DNA of 64,000 nucleotides from Lachnospiraceae bacterium (GCA_017396555.1 JAFQLS010000027.1:1-64000); one strand, 5' to 3'; positions 51,208 to 60,719 are shown, numbered from the stretch's first letter. The notes: generated from the letters alone by a model not told the origin. Made by a program: numbers and translations.

Positions 51208-52053
51208 GTGGCAAGAAATAAGAAAGAAGATCCACCAGCACCTGGTTCGCCTGCGTGGATGGCTACATTTAGTGATCTTATGAATCTTCTCTTGTGTTTC
51301 TTTGTTTTACTATTTGCGATGTCATCAGTTGATGAAGACAAGTTTGAACAGCTTGTTGCATCCTTATCAGCGAGCTTTGGAGTTATGGAAGGTGGTTCGA
51401 CATCAGTAATTGAAGGAACTTTGATTTCCAATGGGGTTAGTGATTTGAATGAGCTGAATGAGTATTATGAGAGTCTTGGTCTTGATCAGGAAGGCGAAGC
51501 TAACAGTATGATACAGGATCTTTCTGAGGGACAGCAGGAAGAACTAATGGAAATGCTTGAGGAACAGCAATATGAGGAAATGCTAAAAGAATCAGAAGAG
51601 ATGGCTGAGCAGATTGAATATATGGCTGAGGCAGAGGGAATAGGCGGACAGTTAGAAATTGATTTTACTGCACAATATGTTCAAATCACACTTAACGGAG
51701 CATTATTATTTGACCCTGCGATGCCTGAAGTAAGAAAAGATGCTATTCCTCTTATGAGCAAGGTTGGAGATATACTTAAGAATTATTCTACAAATATGAT
51801 AGAAGTTACAGGACATACAGATTCAGTTCCTTTGTTGGATGATCCTAAGTATGATGATAACTGGGATTTGTCAAGTGCAAGAGCAAAGAATGTTTTGATG
51901 TATCTTGTGAAAGAAAAAGGATTAAATATTGACAAAATGAAGTCAGCAGGCAGAGGTGAATATGAACCTATTGCAAGTAATGAAACTAATGAAGGACGTG
52001 CACAAAACAGACGTGTGGAGATAAAAATTTATAATCACTTTTCCGGATTTTAG
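51208..52053 (+). CDS. motB: Flagellar stator protein MotB
   Basis: 281 residues. One N-terminal membrane helix, FSDLMNLLLCFFVLLFAMSSV (about residues 21-41), contains the ion-conducting aspartate (about D23). A Glu/Gln-rich plug and linker region follow (about 90-145), then an OmpA-like peptidoglycan-binding domain (VTGHTDSVPL, WDLSSARAKNVLMYLV, AGRGEYEPIASNETNEGRAQNRRVEI). It starts with GTG at 51208 preceded by GGAGGTG seven bases upstream. It anchors the stator to the wall while MotA turns the rotor. Confidence 0.95.
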   Translation: MARNKKEDPPAPGSPAWMATFSDLMNLLLCFFVLLFAMSSVDEDKFEQLVASLSASFGVMEGGSTSVIEGTLISNGVSDLNELNEYYESLGLDQEGEANSMIQDLSEGQQEELMEMLEEQQYEEMLKESEEMAEQIEYMAEAEGIGGQLEIDFTAQYVQITLNGALLFDPAMPEVRKDAIPLMSKVGDILKNYSTNMIEVTGHTDSVPLLDDPKYDDNWDLSSARAKNVLMYLVKEKGLNIDKMKSAGRGEYEPIASNETNEGRAQNRRVEIKIYNHFSGF

Positions 52054-52074
52054 TTTTAGTTGGAGGAAAATGAA

Positions 52075-52590
52075 ATGAAAAAGAATCTTTTAAACATTAT
52101 TATATTAGTTCTTGTGTTGACTAATACGGTGTTAAATGGCATACTTGTTTTTGTTATTCTTAAGCCTATGCAGGATACCGGAAAAATGGTTGACAAGATA
52201 TGTAAGGTTTTGGATTTGGAACTTGAGGCGGATAAGAATGATATAGACATTGCCGATATTCCGATTGAGGATTTGGATTACTTTGCATTAGATGAAAAAC
52301 TTACGGTTCCACTTAAGAGAACCTCAGATGGAGTACAGCATTACGCGCAGATTTATCCATCTTTAGCATTATATACAAAACATGACGATTATGCTAAATT
52401 TAAAGATAATCTTATTAATCAGAAGGCTGCTATTACGCAACATATACAGGATGTAATACAGCAGTATACATATTCTGAGATGCTTTCTAATCCGGAAATT
52501 ATTAGAAGAGAAGCAGCGAAAGAATTACAGGAATTATATGATTCTGAATTTATCGTAGAAGTTATTTTTGATAAAACTACATTGCAGTAA
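52075..52590 (+). CDS. fliL: Flagellar basal body-associated protein FliL-like
   Basis: 171 residues with an N-terminal membrane helix (LLNIIILVLVLTNTVLNGILVFVIL) and a beta-rich outer domain, FliL-like in layout and position between motB and fliM. The start at 52075 is supported by GGAGG (52062-52066); an in-frame TTG at 52060 overlaps this site. FliL supports stator function around the MS ring. Sequence similarity to well-known FliL is weak by eye, so some uncertainty remains. Confidence 0.78.
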   Translation: MKKNLLNIIILVLVLTNTVLNGILVFVILKPMQDTGKMVDKICKVLDLELEADKNDIDIADIPIEDLDYFALDEKLTVPLKRTSDGVQHYAQIYPSLALYTKHDDYAKFKDNLINQKAAITQHIQDVIQQYTYSEMLSNPEIIRREAAKELQELYDSEFIVEVIFDKTTLQ

Positions 52591-52625
52591 AATAGCTGGA
52601 AGAATTGACTTGGAGGTGAAGATGA

Positions 52626-53603
52626 GTGAGTGAGGTTTTATCACAGGACGAGATTGATAACCTGCTGAAAGCTTTGAGTTCAGGTGAACTGGATGTTGAT
52701 GAGTATAAAGAAAGCAATGAAGTTCAGGTTAAAAATTATGATTTCACCAGACCAGCAAAATTCTCAAAAGAGCATCTTCGTACTCTGGAGATTATATTTG
52801 AACATTATGGCAGATTGTTATATACGAACCTGCCGGCATATTTAAGAAAAAATGTTAGTGTAGAGGTAATGAATTCGGAGGCAGTTGCGTATTCGGAGTT
52901 TGCCAATGCATTGTCTAATCCTGTTTTGTTAGGATTGGTAGAGTTTGCACCGCTGACTGGTAATGTCATCATGGAACTAGCTCCTAATCTGGGATACGCG
53001 ATGATAGACAGGTTACTTGGCGGTTCGGGAGTTTCTCTTGAAAAAAAGAGAAATTTCTCTGAAATAGAAATAAATATTTTGGAACGTATTTTTACGGTTT
53101 GTGTGGATTTGATTAGAGAACCATGGCAGAATGTTGTAGAGTTACGTCCAAGACTTGAAAGAATTGAAACAAATTCACAGTTTGCACAAATTATATCACC
53201 TAGTGAGATGATAGCGATTGTGACTTTGAATATAAAGATAGGTGAAATAGAGGGACTTATGAATATTTGTCTTCCGTTTTTGACCTTGGAATCTGTAATG
53301 GATAAGTTGAATACAAAGTATTGGTATTCTACTATGCAGGAAAAAGACGATGAAACCTATCAGGAAATAATAGAAACACTTATTCAGAAAGCAAATATTC
53401 CGGTTAAGGCTATGCTTGGAAGGAGTACAATTTCTGTTGGAGATTTTGCTAATCTCCAAAAAGGTGATATAATAAAGCTAGATACAAATATTGAAGATGA
53501 ACTTGAGGTGTTTGTTGGTAATATTAAGAAGTTTAAATCAATGCCAGGTTCGTTTTCGGATAAATACGCAGTTAGAGTTACATCAATAATTAGGGAGGAG
53601 TAG
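52626..53603 (+). CDS. fliM: Flagellar motor switch protein FliM
   Basis: 325-residue C-ring protein that binds CheY-phosphate and passes the turn signal to FliG. The CheY-binding N-terminal peptide is present (SEVLSQDEIDNLLKALSSGE); the middle CheC-like domain contains YDFTRPAKFSKEHLRTLEIIFEHYGRLL and LGYAMIDRLLGGSGV; the C-terminal SpoA domain follows. Start is GTG at 52626 with GGAGGTG (52612-52618) seven bases before; the ATG at 52622 is out of frame and stops at once. It precedes fliY by five bases. Confidence 0.96.
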   Translation: MSEVLSQDEIDNLLKALSSGELDVDEYKESNEVQVKNYDFTRPAKFSKEHLRTLEIIFEHYGRLLYTNLPAYLRKNVSVEVMNSEAVAYSEFANALSNPVLLGLVEFAPLTGNVIMELAPNLGYAMIDRLLGGSGVSLEKKRNFSEIEINILERIFTVCVDLIREPWQNVVELRPRLERIETNSQFAQIISPSEMIAIVTLNIKIGEIEGLMNICLPFLTLESVMDKLNTKYWYSTMQEKDDETYQEIIETLIQKANIPVKAMLGRSTISVGDFANLQKGDIIKLDTNIEDELEVFVGNIKKFKSMPGSFSDKYAVRVTSIIREE

Positions 53604-53608
53604 GAACT

Positions 53609-54844
53609 ATGGATGGAATGCTATCACAAGAAGAGATTAACGCATTACTAAGTGGCATGTCAGAAGCTTCATCCGAACCTGAAGAGTCTGTTTCAGAAGA
53701 GACATCAGAAGGTGAAGTCCTTACAGAACTTGAAAAAGATACAATAGGTGAGATTTCCAATATCAGTATGGGAACCGCAGCTACAACCTTATCTTCACTT
53801 GTTAATCAGAAAGTTAATATAAGTACACCGGTTGTCAGTATAACCAAATGGGAAGACCTTGTACAAGGTTATGACAGACCATGTGTATTTTTACAAATAT
53901 CATATAGAGAAGGTCTTAATGGTAATAACATTCTTATTTTAAGAGAAAATGACGTTAAGATAATTGCAGACCTTATGATGGGCGGAGATGGAACTAATAC
54001 AGATGGAGAACTTGGAGAACTTCATCTTAGTGCTATTTCTGAAGCGATGAACCAAATGATGGGTTCGGCTTCGACATCGTTATCATCTATGATGAATATG
54101 AAGGTGGATATAAGTCCTCCGATAGCCAGTCTTATAGATATGAATGATGTCGTAGATGAGAATGAGATTTCTTCTTTCTTAAAAGAGGGATTCGTCAGAA
54201 ATTCGTTTGATATGACCATAGGTGATTTGGTAGATAGTGAAATAATGCAGTTATTTCCTATTGATTTTGCCAAAGATTTATGTAATAGATTCATGGTTCA
54301 GGATGAACCAGAACAACCTGCGGAACCACCAAAGCAGGAGGCACCAGTGGAACAGGCTCCGGTTACACCACAGCCACAGCCACAGGCGCAACAGGTTGCA
54401 CCACAGCCGGTTGCACCACAACCACAGGCAATGCCACCACAAATGGGTATGGATCCGTATGCACAACCTATGATGGGATATCCAATGTATCCGCAAAGCG
54501 GATATCCACCACAAATGCCTTATGGACAGCCAATGCAACCAGTTGCAGAGGTAAATGTTCAACCGGCGACATTCCAGCAGTTCACTGGAGACTTAGCAGC
54601 AGTTACTCAGAAGGAAAATATCAATTTAATTATGGATGTTCCTTTGGAAGTAACCGTAGAACTAGGTAGAACATCTAAATCAATTCAAGATATCCTTGAA
54701 TTTGCACCAGGAACTATTATAGAATTAGATAAAATAGCTGGAGAACCAATAGATGTTCTTGTTAACGGTAAATTCGTAGCCAAGGGAGAAGTTGTTGTTA
54801 TTGAAGAAAGCTTTGGTGTACGAGTGACAGAAATAATCAAATAA
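53609..54844 (+). CDS. fliY: Flagellar motor switch phosphatase FliY (CheC-FliN type)
   Basis: 411 residues in four parts: an N-terminal peptide like the FliM CheY-binding one (MLSQEEINALLSGM), a CheC-like phosphatase domain with two active sites (EKDTIGEISNISMG and LSAISEAMNQMMG, each E-x-x-N), a long Pro/Gln/Met-rich linker at about 230-320, and a C-terminal FliN-like SpoA domain (LIMDVPLEVTVELGRTSKSIQDILEFAPGTIIELD). FliY both builds the C ring and removes phosphate from CheY. It lies just before cheY. The linker is unusually long and repetitive, which explains the antisense open frame found there. Confidence 0.94.
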   Translation: MDGMLSQEEINALLSGMSEASSEPEESVSEETSEGEVLTELEKDTIGEISNISMGTAATTLSSLVNQKVNISTPVVSITKWEDLVQGYDRPCVFLQISYREGLNGNNILILRENDVKIIADLMMGGDGTNTDGELGELHLSAISEAMNQMMGSASTSLSSMMNMKVDISPPIASLIDMNDVVDENEISSFLKEGFVRNSFDMTIGDLVDSEIMQLFPIDFAKDLCNRFMVQDEPEQPAEPPKQEAPVEQAPVTPQPQPQAQQVAPQPVAPQPQAMPPQMGMDPYAQPMMGYPMYPQSGYPPQMPYGQPMQPVAEVNVQPATFQQFTGDLAAVTQKENINLIMDVPLEVTVELGRTSKSIQDILEFAPGTIIELDKIAGEPIDVLVNGKFVAKGEVVVIEESFGVRVTEIIK

Positions 54845-54874
54845 TTAATATTTTTTACGAATGGAGAGAATTTT

Positions 54875-55237
54875 ATGGCAAAAAATATTTTGATATGCGA
54901 TGATGCAGCATTTATGAGAATGATGATCAAGGATATCCTTACAAAAAATGGATATAATGTAGCGGCAGAAGCAGAAAATGGTGTTAAAGCTATTGAAAAG
55001 TATTCTGAGACAAAACCAGACCTTGTACTTATGGATATTACAATGCCTGAGATGGATGGTATTCAAGCTTTAAAGAAAATTAAGGAGTTAGACCCTGGTG
55101 CGTCTGTTATTATGTGTTCGGCAATGGGACAGCAGGCAATGGTTATTGAATCAATTCAGTCAGGTGCTAAGGACTTTATTGTTAAGCCATTCCAGGCAGA
55201 CAGAGTTATTGAAGCTGTTAAAAAAGTAGTAGGATAG
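54875..55237 (+). CDS. cheY: Chemotaxis response regulator CheY
   Basis: Single receiver domain, 120 residues. The acidic pair D9/D10 (ILICDDAAFMRMM), the phosphate-accepting aspartate in LVLMDITMPEMDG (about D54), Ser in VIMCSAMGQ and Lys in FIVKPF (about K104) are all present, so it should be active. No output domain. CheY-phosphate binds FliM and FliY to change motor rotation. It lies between fliY and fliO, as in B. subtilis. Confidence 0.96.
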   Translation: MAKNILICDDAAFMRMMIKDILTKNGYNVAAEAENGVKAIEKYSETKPDLVLMDITMPEMDGIQALKKIKELDPGASVIMCSAMGQQAMVIESIQSGAKDFIVKPFQADRVIEAVKKVVG

Positions 55238-55249
55238 GTGAACGGTTCT

Positions 55250-55648
55250 ATGATAATTATGGCATCTCAGATAGAGAACATAATGAAGTTTTTTGCAGTT
55301 CTTGTAGCCTTTGTATTTGTGTTAGTAATAACATATATGACTACAAAGTGGATTGGCGGTTATCAGAAGAATCATTTTTCGGGAAGGAATATTGAATATA
55401 TAGAGGGTCTGAGGTTAGACGCAAATAAATATATTCAGATTTTTAAGGTTGGTGGAGAATATGTTGCATTTGTATCATGTAAAGATAGTGTGACATTTCT
55501 TACCAAAATTAATAAAGAAGATTTGATATTGGATGATAATAGTCAAATGGTAAATAAGCAGTCTTTTGGAGATGTGCTTGAAAAGTTAATAAACAGAAGA
55601 ACCAGCGATAAGGATGAGATGAATGAGGATAATGAAGATAATACCTAG
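55250..55648 (+). CDS. fliO: Flagellar biosynthesis protein FliO-like
   Basis: About 132 residues with one N-terminal membrane helix (MKFFAVLVAFVFVLVITYMTT) and a small cytoplasmic domain (RNIEYIEGLRLDANKYIQIFKVGGEYVAFVSCKDSVTFLTKI), the FliO/FliZ plan. FliO helps FliP assemble in the export gate. AGGTGA lies eight bases before ATG 55250; the frame also opens with a GTG at 55238 inside that site. It overlaps fliP by 26 bases. Identification is by layout and position. Confidence 0.85.
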   Translation: MIIMASQIENIMKFFAVLVAFVFVLVITYMTTKWIGGYQKNHFSGRNIEYIEGLRLDANKYIQIFKVGGEYVAFVSCKDSVTFLTKINKEDLILDDNSQMVNKQSFGDVLEKLINRRTSDKDEMNEDNEDNT

Positions 55649-56444
55649 GTTTTTATACAGCTTTATAATTATTCTTATGCTTGTTTTTTCGAATGTTGTA
55701 GTAACGGAAGCAACAGAGGTAGAGAATACTACGGAAGATAGTAGTGTTACAGATGGAACAGATACCACAGGTAATAATATTTTTGGTGTTGAATTATCTA
55801 CAGATGATGATAGTACGATGTCGGGAGCCATACAGATTGTTATTGTGCTTACGATATTAGCTTTGTGTCCGTCAATTCTTATATTGCTTACTTCTTTTAC
55901 TAGGATAATAATTGTACTTCACTTTACGAGAGCGGCACTGAGTACTCAGACAGCACCGCCTAATCAGGTTTTGATTGGATTGGCATTGTTCTTAACATTT
56001 TTTATAATGGCACCTGTATTTAATCAGATTAATACGGAAGCGATACAGCCGTTGTCAAGAGGTGAGATAACACAAGAAGAAGCATTTGAAGCTGGTGTTA
56101 AACCAATTAGGAATTTTATGTTGAATCAGGTTAAGGATGAAGATCTTGATTCAATGGCAGCTATAGCGGGTTATGACAATATATCTACACAGGAAGAAAT
56201 TCCGTTAGTTGTATTAATTCCAAGTTTTATTTTAAGCGAGTTAAGAATCGCTTTTTGGATAGGATTTTTAATATATATACCATTTTTGGTTATTGATATG
56301 GTTGTATCTTCAGTACTTATGTCTATGGGTATGATGATGCTTCCACCTACGACGATATCCATGCCATTTAAAATATTGCTATTTGTATTGGCAGATGGTT
56401 GGAATTTAATTATTGTGAATTTGATGTCTACCTTTGTTACATAG
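55623..56444 (+). CDS. fliP: Flagellar export gate protein FliP
   Basis: Core membrane protein of the flagellar type III export gate. The N-terminal cleavable signal-like segment is followed by an acidic stretch, then the family region SGAIQIVIVLTILALCPSILILLTSFTRIIIVLHFTRAALSTQTAPPNQVLIGLALFLTFFIMAP and the C-terminal LPPTTISMPFKILLFVLADGWNLI. The 273-residue length is usual. The frame begins inside fliO, with AAGGA before 55623; a second ATG at 55632 is possible. Confidence 0.96.
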   Translation: MRIMKIIPRFLYSFIIILMLVFSNVVVTEATEVENTTEDSSVTDGTDTTGNNIFGVELSTDDDSTMSGAIQIVIVLTILALCPSILILLTSFTRIIIVLHFTRAALSTQTAPPNQVLIGLALFLTFFIMAPVFNQINTEAIQPLSRGEITQEEAFEAGVKPIRNFMLNQVKDEDLDSMAAIAGYDNISTQEEIPLVVLIPSFILSELRIAFWIGFLIYIPFLVIDMVVSSVLMSMGMMMLPPTTISMPFKILLFVLADGWNLIIVNLMSTFVT

Positions 56445-56491
56445 TTGTATGCAGGGGTAGACTAACTTTGTTTATGAAAGGAGTGTTTTTC

Positions 56492-56761
56492 TTGACGCAA
56501 CAGGAAGTTCTTAATATCACAAGTGAAACTATATGGCTTATTATTAAGACCGCAGGACCGTTATTAATCATATCTTTGATTGTAGGACTTATTGTAAGTG
56601 TTTTTCAGACAGTTACTTCAATTCAAGAACAAACACTCACATTTGTTCCAAAGATAGTATCAATATTTTTGGGTATTATGTTGTTGGGCTCATATATACT
56701 AACCTCAATAGTTGAATTTATGGAAAGTCTTTGGGGTAGTTTTGGAGAATTTATATTATGA
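56492..56761 (+). CDS. fliQ: Flagellar export gate protein FliQ
   Basis: 89-residue protein with two membrane helices (GPLLIISLIVGLIVSVFQTV and IVSIFLGIMLLGSYILTSI) and the family opening MTQQEVLNITSETIWLIIKTAG. I chose TTG 56492: AAAGGAG (56477-56483) lies eight bases before it, and the product then has exactly the usual FliQ length. Longer in-frame starts (56399, 56474) would add non-conserved residues. It overlaps fliR by four bases (ATGA). Confidence 0.93.
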   Translation: MTQQEVLNITSETIWLIIKTAGPLLIISLIVGLIVSVFQTVTSIQEQTLTFVPKIVSIFLGIMLLGSYILTSIVEFMESLWGSFGEFIL

Positions 56762-57540
56762 TTCAGGTAACTGTAACACAGGAAAATCTTGAATACTTTT
56801 TGTTGATTTTGATGAGAATATCCTCATTTATGTCGATAGCCCCTTTTTTCGGGCAATCCAATACACCTATGCGTTTGAAGGTTGGATTTAGCATATTTAT
56901 ATCATATATTGTGTATATTTTAGTTCCGTTAAGCGAAGCAGTTCCGGAATATAGTACTGTGATTGAATATGCGTCATTGGTTGTTAAAGAGAGTATTACA
57001 GGATTGCTAATAGGTTATTCGGCATTCATTTGTAACACTATATTACAGTTTAGCGGAAGAATGATGGATATGGAGATAGGTATGTCTATGGCACAGATGT
57101 TTGACCCGGTTACCCAGAGTCAGGTTGGTCTTACAGGAACTTTATATAGCTATCTTGTGTTTTTCTTAATGCTTGTTTCTAATATGCATATTTATTTGTT
57201 AAATGCTGTAGTAGATTCATTTAGCTATGTTCCTATAGGCGGCATAAGTGTCGGAGAGGATTTGTATTCTACAGTTGTTGGATTCGTATCAAACTATTTT
57301 ATTATAGGTTTTAGGATAATATTACCTGTGTTTGCGATTACACTTATACTAAATTGTGTGTTGGGTATTATGGCAAAGGTCGCACCACAGATGAATATGT
57401 TTGCTGTTGGTATTCAGTTTAAGGTTATAGTTGGATTGATTGTTATGTTTGCAACAGTAAGATTATTGCCTTCTATTGCGAATTTTATTTTTGAACAGAT
57501 GCAGCAGATGGTTAATGGTGTGATAAGAGGAATGATGTAA
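56758..57540 (+). CDS. fliR: Flagellar export gate protein FliR
   Basis: 260-residue membrane protein with six or so spans and the family opening NLEYFLLILMRISSFMSIAPFFGQSNTPMRLKVGFSIFISY. FSGRMMDMEIGMSMAQMFDPVTQSQVGLTGTLYSYL is the conserved central loop. It overlaps fliQ at the start (ATGA) and flhB at the end (TAATG), showing tight coupling of the export-gate genes. No sign of the FliR-FlhB fusion known from some clostridia: the two are separate here. Confidence 0.96.
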   Translation: MIQVTVTQENLEYFLLILMRISSFMSIAPFFGQSNTPMRLKVGFSIFISYIVYILVPLSEAVPEYSTVIEYASLVVKESITGLLIGYSAFICNTILQFSGRMMDMEIGMSMAQMFDPVTQSQVGLTGTLYSYLVFFLMLVSNMHIYLLNAVVDSFSYVPIGGISVGEDLYSTVVGFVSNYFIIGFRIILPVFAITLILNCVLGIMAKVAPQMNMFAVGIQFKVIVGLIVMFATVRLLPSIANFIFEQMQQMVNGVIRGMM

Positions 57541-58658
57541 TGGCTTATTTAAGATATAACCTGCAGTTTTTTGCAAAAGATGGTCCGGGTGGAGAAAAAA
57601 CTGAGCCGGCTACAGCCAAGAAGCTGGAAGATGCAAGAAAAGATGGTAGTGTTCCTAAAAGTAGAGAAATAGTTACATCAGTATCCATGCTGGTTAGTTT
57701 TTTTTTCCTGAAGATATATCTTGGAAGTATCGGCAATAGCTTGATGGATGAATACGTTAGAATATATAATAAAATTTCTACACTGGCATCCCCATATAAT
57801 GACGAGATAAATATAAATACTGCAATGGCATTAATGAGTGAAACATTAATTAATATCTTACTTGTGATTGCACCAATAATGTTGTTGATGTTTGCTATTG
57901 CGTTTATTGGCGATTTTGTTCAATTTAAATGGAAAGTAACTACAAAGCCGCTTCAACCAAAGTTGGATAAGATAAGTCCGTTGAAAGGGTTTAAAAGGAT
58001 ATTTTCAAAGCAGTCACTGGTGAATTTTTTGAAATCAGCGGCATTGGTGTGCATAATAGGATATATATTATATGGAGAAATATCAGATTTGAATGGTTTC
58101 GTGCTGGGAATGTATGATGTATCACTTCCAGCAGCAATTGGGCTTATAGGTGAAAAAGCGTTGGATTTAGCCATAAAAATAAGCTTTGTATATGTCATTG
58201 TCGGTGTAATTGACTTGATTTGGCAACGACACAAATTCAAAGAAGATATGAAGATGACAAAGCAGGAAATTAAGGATGAAATGAAGAATGCGGAAGGTAA
58301 TCCGCAGATTAAGAGCCAAATAAGAAGAAAAATGCTGCAGGTATCACAGAGAAGAATGATGCAGAGTGTGCCTGAAGCAGATGTAGTTATTACAAACCCT
58401 ACACATTTTGCAGTTGCTATAAAATATGATCCGGATAAGGCAAGAGCTCCTATTGTTGTTGCAAAAGGAGAGGATTATCTGGCACAAAAGATTAAACAGA
58501 CGGCAAAAGAGAATAATGTAGAAATTGTAGAGAATAAACCATTAGCAAGAGCTTTATATGCTAATGTTGACATAGGAATGGAAATACCAGAGGAATTATA
58601 TCAGACTGTTGCTGAGATACTTGCTATGGTATACAGATTAAAAGGTAAGACAAGATAG
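57540..58658 (+). CDS. flhB: Flagellar export switch protein FlhB
   Basis: 372-residue export protein with four membrane spans and a cytoplasmic domain. The start is typical (LQFFAKDGPGGEKTEPATAKKLEDARKDGSVPKSREIVTS), and the autocleavage site NPTH is at about residues 286-289 (VVITNPTHFAVAI), so it should cleave itself and switch substrate class on the FliK signal. It overlaps fliR by one base and is followed by AAGGAGG and flhA. Confidence 0.97.
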   Translation: MAYLRYNLQFFAKDGPGGEKTEPATAKKLEDARKDGSVPKSREIVTSVSMLVSFFFLKIYLGSIGNSLMDEYVRIYNKISTLASPYNDEININTAMALMSETLINILLVIAPIMLLMFAIAFIGDFVQFKWKVTTKPLQPKLDKISPLKGFKRIFSKQSLVNFLKSAALVCIIGYILYGEISDLNGFVLGMYDVSLPAAIGLIGEKALDLAIKISFVYVIVGVIDLIWQRHKFKEDMKMTKQEIKDEMKNAEGNPQIKSQIRRKMLQVSQRRMMQSVPEADVVITNPTHFAVAIKYDPDKARAPIVVAKGEDYLAQKIKQTAKENNVEIVENKPLARALYANVDIGMEIPEELYQTVAEILAMVYRLKGKTR

Positions 58659-58676
58659 TAAAAGGAGGTAAAAGTG

Positions 58677-60719
58677 ATGAAGGCAAGAAAAACCGATATT
58701 GGTGTGGGTTTATATTTACTTTCAGCAATTATTTTCTTAATAATCACATTACCTTCAGAATTATTAGACGTATTAATTGCAATAAATATTGCTATAGCAC
58801 TTGTAATAGTGTTTAATGCATTATTTGCAAAGGAAGTAATGGATATGTCGGCATTTCCGACTATATTACTTCTTACAACATTGTTTAGAATTTCATTAAA
58901 TGTTTCCTCAACAAAGCTTATTCTGGGTACAGGTGATCCGGGAAAGGTTGTTAGAGTATTTGGTGAATTCGTTGGTGGAAATGACCTTATAATAGGTACG
59001 ATTATTTTCATAATCCTGTTGATTGTACAGTTTATGGTAATCAATAAAGGTTCTGAAAGAGTTGCAGAAGTAACAGCAAGATTTACACTTGATGCTATGC
59101 CTGGTAAACAGATGGCTATTGATGCTGATTTGAACACAGGAGCTATCAATGATGCACAGGCTAAAATCAGACGTGAAAAATTACAGGAAGAATCAGCATT
59201 CTTTGGTTCTATGGACGGTGCTGTTAAGTATGTAAAGGGAGATGCTACTGCCGGACTTATAATTACTGCCGTAAATATTGTTGGTGGAATTATTATGGGT
59301 GTAACTAAACAGGGATTGAGTATTACAGATGCACTTCAGGAATACACCATAATTACAATTGGTGATGGTCTTGTGAGTCAGATTCCATCGTTACTTATTT
59401 CTCTTGCAACAGGTATACTTGTTACAAAAGCATCTAAAGAGGCTGAAATTGGAGATGTAATCTTTGGTCAGCTCTTTTCTACAGGGAAGGTTCTGTTGGT
59501 TTCAGGTGTAACGCTTGCATTTTTAGGTATAGTAACACCATTGCCCGGAATTGTATTTATACCATTGGGTGGAATACTTGTAATTCTTGGATTGAGAATG
59601 AAGGAATCAAAGGAAACAGATGCTATTGAAGCAGAGACACAGGCTGCTGAAATGGAAGCAGACGAAATTAGAAGACCTGAAAATGTTAATTCGCTTCTTC
59701 AGGTCGACCCAATAGAATTGGAATTTGGATATGGAATTATTCCACTTGCTGATGTAAATCAGGGTGGTGATTTAATAGATAGAGTTGTAATGATTAGAAG
59801 GCAAATAGCACTTGAATTAGGTGCAGTTGTTCCAATTATAAGATTAAGGGACAATATTCAGCTCAACCCTAATCAATATATTATTAAAATTAAAGGAATA
59901 CAGGTTAGTGAAGGTGAGGTATTGTTTGATCACTATATGGCAATGAATCCTGGCTTCGTAACAGAGGAAATTACTGGAATACCTACATTTGAGCCTTCGT
60001 TCCATTTGCCGGCTATATGGATTACGGAAAATCAGAGGGAAAGAGCAGAAACATTGGGTTATACGGTCGTTGATCCACCTTCTATTATTGCTACACATTT
60101 GACAGAGATTGTAAGGAATCATATTTCTGAACTTCTTACAAGGCAGGATGTTCAGAATCTTATCAATAACATTAAAGATAACAATCAGACACTTGTTGAT
60201 GAACTTGTGCCAAAGCTGTTAAATGTTGGTGAAATACAAAAGGTGCTTCAGAATCTCTTAAGCGAGGGAATTTCAATAAGAGATTTACTTACGATTTTTG
60301 AAACTTTGGCGGACCATGCATCCGTTACGAGGGATACAGATGTTTTAACAGAATATGCAAGGCAGAGCCTTAAAAGAGCAATATCAAATAAATATTTTCC
60401 GGCTAATGAGACTACAAGTGTTGTAACACTTGATCCTAAGATTGAACAGGATATTATGGCAAGTGTTAAGCAGACGGAGCAGGGTGCATATCTTACATTA
60501 TCACCTGAGAAATCAGAAAAGATAATAAAAGCAACCGGTGAAGAGGTGGACAAGCTGGAAAAACTTGGAAAAGCTCCGATAATAATCACTTCTCCAATTG
60601 TTAGAATGTATTTCAAGAAGCTTACACAGGATTATTTTAGAGATTTGATTGTTGTATCATATAATGAAGTTGAAACAAATATAGAATTACAGTCAGTAGG
60701 GATGGTGAGTGTTGAATGA
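58677..60719 (+). CDS. flhA: Flagellar export gate protein FlhA
   Basis: 680 residues. Eight N-terminal membrane spans contain the FHIPEP family signature (LDAMPGKQMAIDADLNTGAINDAQAKIRREKLQEESAFFGSMDGA), and the large cytoplasmic domain (from about 325) docks export chaperones and FliI/FliJ. AAAGGAGG stands eight bases before the ATG at 58677; a GTG at 58674 is closer to the site. The last four bases overlap flhF (ATGA). Opposite this gene lies a long - strand open frame that I regard as an artefact. Confidence 0.97.
   Translation: MKARKTDIGVGLYLLSAIIFLIITLPSELLDVLIAINIAIALVIVFNALFAKEVMDMSAFPTILLLTTLFRISLNVSSTKLILGTGDPGKVVRVFGEFVGGNDLIIGTIIFIILLIVQFMVINKGSERVAEVTARFTLDAMPGKQMAIDADLNTGAINDAQAKIRREKLQEESAFFGSMDGAVKYVKGDATAGLIITAVNIVGGIIMGVTKQGLSITDALQEYTIITIGDGLVSQIPSLLISLATGILVTKASKEAEIGDVIFGQLFSTGKVLLVSGVTLAFLGIVTPLPGIVFIPLGGILVILGLRMKESKETDAIEAETQAAEMEADEIRRPENVNSLLQVDPIELEFGYGIIPLADVNQGGDLIDRVVMIRRQIALELGAVVPIIRLRDNIQLNPNQYIIKIKGIQVSEGEVLFDHYMAMNPGFVTEEITGIPTFEPSFHLPAIWITENQRERAETLGYTVVDPPSIIATHLTEIVRNHISELLTRQDVQNLINNIKDNNQTLVDELVPKLLNVGEIQKVLQNLLSEGISIRDLLTIFETLADHASVTRDTDVLTEYARQSLKRAISNKYFPANETTSVVTLDPKIEQDIMASVKQTEQGAYLTLSPEKSEKIIKATGEEVDKLEKLGKAPIIITSPIVRMYFKKLTQDYFRDLIVVSYNEVETNIELQSVGMVSVE

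Noticed and set aside
54278-54562. Trp/Leu/Cys-rich open frame on the - strand opposite fliY
   Set aside because: It is the reverse complement of the Pro/Gln-rich linker of FliY, so a low-complexity artefact.
56399-56491. Longer N terminus for FliQ
   Set aside because: The extra residues overlap the end of fliP, are not conserved in type, and the TTG at 56492 has a good ribosome-binding site and gives the usual length.
58601-59149. 182-residue open frame on the - strand opposite flhA
   Set aside because: It lies entirely within flhB/flhA coding sequence, has no ribosome-binding site or recognisable family, and its composition is what one gets from the reverse complement of a membrane protein gene.
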